Assembly (NCBI GenBank): GCA_045546695.1
Contig: JAZQDE010000039.1
Span: 1 to 6,578, forward strand
Length of the DNA stretch: 6,578 bases
Source of the DNA: SIG424 sp045546695
GTDB taxonomy: Bacteria; Bacillota; Clostridia; UBA1212; UBA1255
Direction: 5' to 3'
Both the position numbers and the translations under genes were made by a program. The notes under the pieces were generated by a model. The model searched no databases. It had not been told where the DNA came from and was given only the letters and a program-made list of their open reading frames with translations. Position 1 is the stretch's first letter. Each line of letters opens with the position of its first letter. Shown in pieces: positions 1-4,405 of this stretch.

Positions 1-382
1 AATGATTTCCCAAAAAGTAATGGGCATTTATTTTGAAAAACAGGGAGTAGCGGCATACACGTTATACTCTTTTATTGTTCCGGCGCTGATATTGTCTTTA
101 TTTTCAAAACCGAAAAACATAAAAAGTATAAGCCGAAAACACAAAAAAACAATTGGTTTATGTGCGTTGGGAAGTGCAATTTCGCTATCTGTTATCAGTT
201 TTGTTATGACAGGGCTGGCGGCTAGTGTTCCGTCGATTATTCTATTCCCGCTGTTTAATGGGCTTGGAATTATTATGGTATGCATCGGTTCTGTTTTTGC
301 TTTTAAAGAAAAATTAAACATTCAAAATGTGATTGGACTAATTTTAGGGGTCTTGGGATTGTATATTATAAATTTACAGTGA
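1..382 (+). CDS. EamA/DMT-family transporter, C-terminal half (5' end outside the window)
   Basis: The frame is open from the first base to a TGA at 380-382, so the gene probably begins upstream; the ATG at position 2 is internal. The visible 126 residues are very hydrophobic, with about four membrane segments (near residues 17-35, 51-70, 76-99 and 107-125) separated by a basic loop (KPKNIKSISRKHKK). The end of the protein, with a conserved proline before a glycine-rich helix, then FKEKLNIQNVIGLILGVLG, fits the second EamA repeat of drug/metabolite exporters of about 280-300 residues. It would act in the cytoplasmic membrane. The substrate cannot be inferred from this piece. An SMR-like small transporter is a less likely alternative because the sequence continues upstream. 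No clear terminator follows the stop. The gene appears intact as far as it can be seen. Confidence 0.7.
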   Translation, partial: MISQKVMGIYFEKQGVAAYTLYSFIVPALILSLFSKPKNIKSISRKHKKTIGLCALGSAISLSVISFVMTGLAASVPSIILFPLFNGLGIIMVCIGSVFAFKEKLNIQNVIGLILGVLGLYIINLQ

Positions 383-432
383 TTTTTTTCAGCATCTTGC
401 AAATGTATATGACCACAGTGATGAGCCAATAG

Positions 433-1248
433 TTAGAGTATCTTAAGTTTTTTGATTCTTTCGCTTCGACGCTGTCGGCTTTATCTAAATATGCTATTGA
501 AATCACTGATTTTGCCATTACCTATATTATATCGTCCAATAAAGAACGTTTGTTTTTTGGATTAGGATTGTTAGAAAAACTAGGAAATATCAAAGGGTTA
601 TATCTCTATAATATTGAAAAGGATCCTGGTTATTCTGGCCAATATGATGAACAGCAACTTATTAGAGTGATGAAAGCGGTACTTTATTTTTCTATTGCTG
701 ACGAACAAGTTTGTCATATTGCTTTTTTATTATTATACTTTGCAAGAGATACGTCTGTTGCCTATCTTCAATTTTGTATGAATTCTGTGTTCTTTGATTA
801 TCCCGTAAAAATGCATGAAGTCTCTAAAAGTTACCTTGACTCCGAGTTGCCAGCTCATGTGGAACTTGTTAGTATGGTAGAAAAAGCATATATAACTAGA
901 GAAGCACTTTTGGAAAAGGCACAATACACTCCTGATTTATATCCATCTTCTGAACACCAAGTTATATATCGCCGCGCCCAGCAGAAACAATCTCGACAAA
1001 TTTCTAAACGGGCAAGCGAAATGTCCGTCCTGAGTCAGTTGTGCTCTCGTGTCGTTTTAAAGTTTGGTCGAAGAAGTGCTCACGTTGTAAAAGAGTCAAA
1101 GGATCGGCAAGTTTATCAATCTGCACCCTATCGAGAATTTCGATGTGAGTGCCATTTGCCGGTAACATATGTAACTGACCCGAATGAGTATTCCATTCGA
1201 AGATACGATTTCTTAAAGGAGGTAGAGAACGATGCGCCTAATAGTTAA
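433..1248 (+). pseudogene. Unrecognised protein, probably 5'-truncated; overlaps the next ORF
   Basis: This frame is open for 272 codons from just after a TAG at 430-432 to a TAA at 1246-1248. No ATG or GTG with a ribosome binding site lies at its beginning. The first usable start is a TTG at 550, but the translation upstream of it still looks like protein (FFDSFASTLSALSKYAIEI), so I read it as a gene that has lost its 5' end. The N-terminal part is mixed helical and aromatic-rich. A middle stretch around codons 150-195 is basic and Gln/Arg-rich (RRAQQKQSRQISKRASE), and the C-terminal part is polar with two nearby cysteines (CEC). I recognise no domain. The end overlaps by 17 nt the ATG of a short ORF at 1232 that has its own AAAGGAGG, suggesting translational coupling of two genes in an ancestral operon. 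The 383-432 stretch before it holds nothing I can identify. Confidence 0.5.
1215..1222 (+). promoter_or_regulatory. Strong Shine-Dalgarno for the ORF at 1232
   Basis: AAAGGAGG lies 9 nt before the ATG at 1232 and inside the 3' end of the preceding frame. It marks 1232 as a real ancestral start even though the ORF is now only 25 codons long. Confidence 0.75.
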
Positions 1249-1309
1249 AGATTATTTACTTCAACTTAGAGAGAAAGATGAACTTGATTTACTCTTGAAC
1301 AAGCAATAG
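1232..1309 (+). pseudogene. N-terminal stub of a gene fused by deletion to a Doc remnant
   Basis: A good ribosome binding site precedes an ATG that overlaps the previous frame by 17 nt. The stub encodes 25 residues beginning MRLIVKDYLLQLREKDELD, then ends at a TAG (1307-1309). The first 19 or so residues look like the start of a normal soluble protein. From about 1288 the same DNA encodes the start of a Doc/Fic protein in another frame (TLEQAIDIH), so the body of the original gene appears to have been removed and its head joined to the Doc gene. The family of the lost gene is not recognisable from this stub. The overlap suggests it was co-translated with the upstream frame. Confidence 0.5.
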
Positions 1310-1650
1310 ATATTCATGTGAAAACAGTTAAATATAGTGGTGGTGGGGCATTAGGACATTTAGATTTGGGAAGATTAGATAGCGTGCTGCAAAATATTCA
1401 AAACGATGATTATTATCCCACCTTTGTTGATAAATTAACACATTTGTTTTTTTGCACTTGCGAATTTCACTGTTTTTAAGATGGAAATAAACGATTGGCG
1501 ATAACGCTATCTGCTTATTTTTTATTATTAAATGGATATATGAGTGTCGCGAAAAATTTTTTTCAGATTACGGAAAATATTAGTTATCAAGTTGCCGCAG
1601 GGAAGATTAGCAAAGATCTTCTTCACAGAATAATGGAGACAATTATCAGT
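1288..1650 (+). pseudogene. Doc/Fic-family (death-on-curing type) toxin pseudogene
   Basis: In frame 1 the DNA encodes TLEQAIDIHVKTVKYSGGG, then ALGHLDLGRLDSVLQ, a YYPTF segment, and FHCF-stop-DGNKRLAITLSAYF. That last block is the Doc version of the Fic motif (HxFxDGNKR), with the catalytic histidine codon at 1468-1470 and the DGNKR run at 1480-1494. Doc proteins transfer phosphate to EF-Tu; other Fic proteins AMPylate targets. This copy is dead in three ways. Its own start is missing: TGA at 1285-1287 precedes the homologous frame, which has no start codon with a ribosome binding site. A TAA at 1477-1479 replaces the x residue of the motif. The expected C-terminus is replaced near 1650 by a helix-turn-helix gene in a different frame. 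A TTG at 1495 could restart translation but would leave out the catalytic histidine. Family assignment is strong; the former target and antitoxin cannot be told. Confidence 0.8.
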
Positions 1651-2170
1651 GTGCGAGGCTCAGTGGCATACCATACACAACATTATCAGAGCTTGTTCGT
1701 GGCAAAACGAAGCTTGAAGATGCTCAGCTGAGGTCGTGTATAAGCTTTCCAAAGTGCTTGATATTCCTATGGAAGATCTAATTGCCGACAGCGTTGAATT
1801 GCGTTCTGATTTTTGAAATTTTCAAAAGCAATATATGCCACAAAGCCAAAGACAATGGTGATTTCAATTTCATTATTTCGGTACTTGAATCTGATGATAT
1901 TCGCCGTTATTGGTCAAAAAATGGTATCCCGAAGCATTCTATCTTTTAGCAATGATAGACTATTTGAGCCGCGAGAACAATATTCCCATATGCAATAAAT
2001 ACGATGATATTCGTTATCAATCCTTAAAATCCCCGCTCTATCCAAGGGACGTTATAATGGCAGCAAAGCTTTCCCCCTCGTTTGATCAGCGAAAAGAATG
2101 CAGAACAACTGCTATTCCAGAATTTATGCGTTTTAATATCGTAGAAAGCGAGGTAAGAAATGTCTATTAA
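1641..2170 (+). pseudogene. XRE-type helix-turn-helix regulator/antitoxin-like protein, three frameshifts
   Basis: Joining three frames gives one continuous protein. Frame 3 (from about 1641) gives YQCARLSGIPYTTLSELVRG, the recognition part of a Cro/C1-type HTH. After a missing base near 1721-1723, frame 2 gives CSAEVVYKLSKVLDIPMEDL, the end of the HTH. After an extra T in the T-run at 1810-1814, frame 3 gives EIFKSNICHKAK and a VLESDDIRRYW segment. After a missing A in the A-run at 1916-1921, frame 2 gives KWYPEAFYLLAMIDYLSREN and ends PEFMRFNIVESEVRNVY, TAA at 2168-2170. The C-terminal part is an alpha-helical domain that I recall following XRE domains in Clostridia, often in toxin-antitoxin-like pairs; that association is from memory. 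Its own start is lost at the join with the Doc remnant. Two of the three indels sit in homopolymers, so sequencing error is a real alternative to decay. Confidence 0.75.
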
Positions 2171-2258
2171 CGCACCGTTTACAAAAAGGATCATGAATGT
2201 TAACGCAATAACAGAAAGACAAATACCCAAAAGTAACATTTTGTTCGCGTTCTCATAA
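2160..2258 (+). pseudogene. Possible truncated partner ORF overlapping the HTH gene stop
   Basis: An ATG at 2160 overlaps the end of the HTH frame by 11 nt and is preceded by GAGGTAAGAA, a plausible ribosome binding site. This is the overlap expected of a translationally coupled partner. It encodes only 32 residues (starting MSINAPFTKRIMNVNAIT) before TAA at 2256-2258. I do not recognise it. The antisense strand over the same bases encodes a hydrophobic stretch (LLLGICLSVIALTFMILFVN), so one of the two readings must be accidental. It is kept because position and overlap fit an operon partner. Confidence 0.3.
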
Positions 2259-2397
2259 AGAGACCCATATATAGGACTATTTGTCAATACCTTTGATTTA
2301 AAAAAGTGCAACATTTATGAAGTATTCAAAAAGCAAGGAAGAATCAGGAATGAAGCCGATTCTTTCAGTAAGCATTTGTGCTAAATTCTTATAAAAA

Positions 2398-2414
2398 ATA
2401 CTAATCATTAGTAT
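2398..2414. repeat. Perfect 8+1+8 palindrome, operator-like
   Basis: ATACTAAT, one C, then ATTAGTAT: every base of both arms pairs. Size and symmetry match binding sites of dimeric repressors. No intact gene starts next to it on either strand, so it may be an orphan operator. On the minus strand it is followed by a short T-run (TATTTTTT), but the arms are too AT-rich and the loop too small for a good terminator. Confidence 0.4.
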
Positions 2415-2499
2415 GTGTAATGATGCAATAAACGCCTTTGTCGATATAGCTATTATGACGCTCTATACGTCTATTATTTTGCGTTATCGTAGAAATACA

Positions 2500-2620
2500 C
2501 TTTCCTCTACAATTTGCGCTTTTTTTTCAGGCCTGTGATGCGCTGAAACACCAGTTTTATCAAACGTATAGACAGCAGTCCCCTGAAGTATATGATGTGG
2601 TCTACCAAATATTGATTATA
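2500..2620 (-). pseudogene. Possible P-type ATPase remnant
   Basis: Minus-strand reading: GTAVYTFDKTG, then five residues, then RPEKKAQIVEE, ending at TAA after about a dozen further codons. FDKTG is the phosphorylated-aspartate motif of P-type ATPases, and RPEKKAQIV resembles the segment before the GDGxND motif. In a real pump these are separated by well over 100 residues, so a large internal deletion must be assumed. No GDGxND or GTLT follows. The hydrophobic minus-strand stretch at 2175-2314 would fit a C-terminal membrane segment of the same gene but proves nothing. The plus strand has a competing reading (ACDALKHQFYQTYRQQ). Weak evidence. Confidence 0.25.
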
Positions 2621-2639
2621 ACTACCGGCAGTATATGAG

Positions 2640-2820
2640 ACCTCACGGAAGAAGCCAATGCTATTTCCTCATCCACCCGCATAATTTACACACTTGGGTT
2701 ACGATTTCGCTCTCCTTCCTTCTCTCCTACATCTCACAACGTAAATCTTGGGATTATCTTTAGCGTTCGTCATCAACTCCGCTTGGGAAGACTTTCCCTA
2801 CAGAGCATTGATATGCCTGT
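2640..2820 (-). ncRNA. Possible group II intron domain I fragment
   Basis: Read on the minus strand this segment is purine-rich, without a protein-like frame. It has blocks such as GAUGACGAACGCUAAAGAUA followed by AUCCCAAG, then GUGAGAUGUAGG, GAGCGAAAUCGUAA and GUGUGUAAAUUAUGCGGG. The GAUGA...CUAAAGAyAAUC block resembles the domain I region of bacterial group II introns as I remember it. The canonical GUGYG 5' end, the reverse transcriptase ORF and domain V are not visible, so at most a fragment is present. Confidence 0.3.
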
Positions 2821-2824
2821 CATA

Positions 2825-2860
2825 CGAAAAAACAGTCCGGATATCAAAAGCCGGACTGTT
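2825..2860 (-). terminator. Rho-independent terminator of the lipoprotein gene
   Basis: A 10-bp stem (2851-2860 with 2831-2840; AACAGTCCGG on the plus strand) closes a 10-nt loop and is followed on the minus strand by six T residues at 2832-2827. It lies about 53 nt after the lipoprotein stop codon. Confidence 0.88.
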
Positions 2861-2912
2861 TGCATGGGTAATATAATTAAATTATAGTGTATCTATTAAT
2901 GATAAGCTCCAA

Positions 2913-3791
2913 TTACTCGTTCATCGCTTCTATTTTGATGCCAAATGTCATAATTTCCTCTCTAGTAGGATATTCACCGATAAACATCTCTGCCGGTACA
3001 TAATATAAGAAATAATGATTATCATTATTTACATATATTCTCACGTGCTTTAGAGTCTTGTCATCAGCATCCAATTCTTCGAAAACAAAATATTGAAGAG
3101 TGTTTTCTGTGAACTCGTAGCAAATTTGAATTCCTTCATCTCCATAAGAATTGATATACTGAACACCCTGCACAAGAATCGGTATTGCAGATTCGTTATT
3201 TTGCAATTCATCACTATTTCTTAAAACTTTTATCTCCTGGTAGTTCTCCGTGTTTTCTCTTGTAATACGCACATCACTGATATTTTGTTCCATATCACTT
3301 GAAGTAATGAACATGTAAACAATTCCTTGGTGTGACGTGTCATATATATATGAACGAAAACTAGGTTGACGAATTTCCATTGTCAAAGATATTTCTTCGT
3401 CATCATTCCAAGACATTCCTTCAGGAATGTCCGGATATGCCAATTCTCCTAGATCAAATATTATTTGATATCCATCAGAATCAATAGGAAGACAAGCCTC
3501 TAACGTCTCCTTTTCATGACTATCAAACATACCATTTAAAAAGCATTGTTGTAAATCCTCAAGTGATTCAAATGATACATTTTTGTAATGAATATAAATC
3601 GAATCAGAGTGATCTATTTGGGGGTAATCACCTAAAATAATACGCCACCCTTCTCCAGTCTCAAAACACAAATATTCAGTCAATTGCGGCAATGTACGGG
3701 GAGTAGAGTTGGGATTTGGCGCCACATTCGTATCACATGAAACCAGAAAAAGCATTATAGTAATAATTATGAACAACGTGATTTTTCTCAT
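2913..3791 (-). CDS. Uncharacterised lipoprotein
   Basis: 292 residues. The start at 3791 is set by AGGAGG five nt upstream. The N-terminus is a lipoprotein signal peptide: MRK, a hydrophobic core of about 14 residues, then lipobox LVSC with the lipidated Cys at residue 19. Asp at +2 is followed by a Pro/Asn/Ser/Thr tether (about residues 20-36). The mature part is acidic and rich in aromatic and beta-forming residues, with no obvious catalytic motif, and only two cysteines beyond the lipid anchor in its first 110 residues. It is expected on the outer face of the membrane. I recognise no domain and assign no function. It has its own extended -10 promoter and its own terminator, so it is a single-gene unit unrelated to the thiamine gene upstream. 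Gene and signal peptide are secure. Confidence 0.88.
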   Translation of the reverse strand: MRKITLFIIITIMLFLVSCDTNVAPNPNSTPRTLPQLTEYLCFETGEGWRIILGDYPQIDHSDSIYIHYKNVSFESLEDLQQCFLNGMFDSHEKETLEACLPIDSDGYQIIFDLGELAYPDIPEGMSWNDDEEISLTMEIRQPSFRSYIYDTSHQGIVYMFITSSDMEQNISDVRITRENTENYQEIKVLRNSDELQNNESAIPILVQGVQYINSYGDEGIQICYEFTENTLQYFVFEELDADDKTLKHVRIYVNNDNHYFLYYVPAEMFIGEYPTREEIMTFGIKIEAMNE

Positions 3792-3823
3792 AAACTCCTC
3801 CTACTATTGTTTTGCATGTTGAT

Positions 3824-3832
3824 ATTATACCA
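3824..3832 (-). promoter_or_regulatory. Extended -10 promoter of the lipoprotein gene
   Basis: On the minus strand TGGTATAAT gives a consensus -10 (3829-3824) with the TGn extension. The hexamer 17 nt upstream, TAGGAA (3852-3847), matches the -35 consensus at only 3 of 6 positions and lies in the loop of the upstream terminator hairpin. Transcription would begin about 25 nt before the AUG. Confidence 0.75.
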
Positions 3833-3833
3833 C

Positions 3834-3883
3834 AAAAGAGGCTACATTCCTACTTTTTCTGCAGGTTTGTAGCCTCTTTTTTT
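3834..3883. terminator. Bidirectional terminator hairpin after the thiamine-binding gene
   Basis: Arms AAAAGAGGCTACA (3834-3846) and its perfect complement (3868-3880) form a 13-bp stem with a 21-nt loop. Read on the minus strand it ends transcripts of the thiamine-binding gene, with four T residues after the GC part. Read on the plus strand it has seven T residues. A weaker hairpin closer to the stop codon (GGGCTGT with ACAGTCC, about 3886-3905) has no T-tract on the minus strand. Confidence 0.82.
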
Positions 3884-3913
3884 CGGACTGTTTTTTTTAC
3901 AGCCCCTATTTTT

Positions 3914-4210
3914 TTATCTGTACTTCCCTGTTTTTTGTTCGATTGTCAATATCTCACCGTCCGGGCAATATACTGCTTTGATGTAAGCAGATACTTTCGG
4001 TGCTCCCGATCTGATTGCCACTTTCAGGCATTCTTTTGCAATGTCCATCAGTTCGTCGTAATTTTCACCCTCGATTGTTGTTTCAAAGGCTGCCACCTGA
4101 TATGTGTGTCCGGTGCTTTTAATGTATGCGATTACATCGTCTACTATGCGGCACACTTCTTTATCTGTCTCTACTTGTGGCAAAACCTGAATAGCTATAC
4201 TTGCGCTCAT
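3914..4210 (-). CDS. Thiamine-binding protein, MTH1187/YkoF family
   Basis: 98 residues, the usual length for single-domain members of this ferredoxin-like-fold family. The start at 4210 is chosen over an in-frame ATG at 4261 because AAGGAGG (4225-4219) sits 8 nt before it, and because the upstream ATG lies inside the attenuator hairpin. Family marks: a beta-strand SIAIQVLPQ at the N-terminus, TTIEGE at residues 44-49, GAPKVSAYIKAVY around 69-81, and a lysine-rich last strand. Members bind thiamine or its HMP moiety in the cytoplasm or work with ABC-type thiamine/HMP uptake. The TPP riboswitch directly upstream supports the thiamine role independently. No transporter genes follow: a terminator comes next, so here it is a lone gene. 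Expression should be off when TPP is abundant. The exact ligand is inferred. Confidence 0.9.
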   Translation of the reverse strand: MSASIAIQVLPQVETDKEVCRIVDDVIAYIKSTGHTYQVAAFETTIEGENYDELMDIAKECLKVAIRSGAPKVSAYIKAVYCPDGEILTIEQKTGKYR

Positions 4211-4244
4211 GTTTTTTTCCTCCTTGTTTTTATTTTTATGTAGC

Positions 4245-4281
4245 AAAAAAACAGGAAACAACCTTTACGGTCGCCTCCTGT
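4245..4281 (-). terminator. Rho-independent attenuator of the TPP riboswitch
   Basis: On the minus strand ACAGGAGGCGACC (4281-4269) pairs along all 13 positions with GGTTGTTTCCTGT (4263-4251), three of them G-U, around the loop GTAAA. Seven T residues follow. It lies between the aptamer and the ribosome binding site of the thiamine-binding gene, so TPP binding would favour premature termination. I could not define the antiterminator pairing with confidence. Confidence 0.88.
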
Positions 4282-4298
4282 AAAAAATCTTTGTTATG

Positions 4299-4385
4299 AC
4301 TTCCTACGGCGGCATTATCCGCATCAGGTTATAGGGTCGAAGTTCGTTTACTTCCTCTCAGCCTGCTCATACAAGCTCCCCTGTT
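4299..4385 (-). promoter_or_regulatory. TPP riboswitch aptamer (THI element)
   Basis: Read on the minus strand it carries the conserved order of the THI element: GGGGAGC (4381-4375), CTGAGAGG (4361-4354), ACCCTATAACCTGAT, then GCGGATAATGCCGCCGTAGG (4322-4303) and GAAG. These are the pyrimidine- and pyrophosphate-sensing helices of thiamine pyrophosphate aptamers. The outer P1 helix looks short here. The aptamer begins only about 20 nt after the phosphofructokinase stop codon, with no terminator between. A TATAGT at 4403-4398 could be a -10, but no good -35 lies 16-18 nt upstream of it. Confidence 0.95.
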
Positions 4386-4405
4386 TTTTCACAAATAACT
4401 ATAGA

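Larger units (their letters stand above)
2171..2820. other. Gene-free decayed stretch between HTH remnant and lipoprotein terminator
   Basis: No intact gene is visible here. Open frames on both strands are short and lack ribosome binding sites. What can be seen: a hydrophobic minus-strand reading at about 2175-2314; a perfect 8+1+8 palindrome at 2398-2414; a minus-strand reading with P-type ATPase-like signatures near 2500-2620; and a purine-rich (minus strand) segment at about 2640-2820 that resembles group II intron RNA. The overall impression is fragments of several elements brought together by deletion. Confidence 0.6.

Noticed and set aside
1813..1998. Plus-strand ORF of 61 codons (with the ATG at 1819 region) as a separate gene
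   Set aside because: Frame 1 here is a shadow; the conserved HTH-gene protein runs in frame 3 and then frame 2 over the same bases.
2024..2314. Minus-strand ORF of 96 codons with a hydrophobic middle
   Set aside because: No ribosome binding site; its 3' half is antisense to the conserved end of the HTH gene. Only the 2175-2314 part might be a remnant, mentioned under the ATPase trace.
2637..2775. Plus-strand reading MRPHGRSQCYFLIHPHN... as a small protein
   Set aside because: No ribosome binding site, odd composition, and the opposite strand has RNA-like features; not supported as coding.
3812..4243. Plus-strand ORF of 143 codons, Cys/Phe-rich
   Set aside because: It lies antisense to the thiamine-binding gene and a terminator, has no ribosome binding site, and its composition is that of a reverse-strand shadow.
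4211..4261. Upstream in-frame ATG at 4261 as start of the thiamine-binding protein
   Set aside because: It lies within the attenuator hairpin, and the 17 extra residues do not belong to the family; the ATG at 4210 has an AAGGAGG at good distance.
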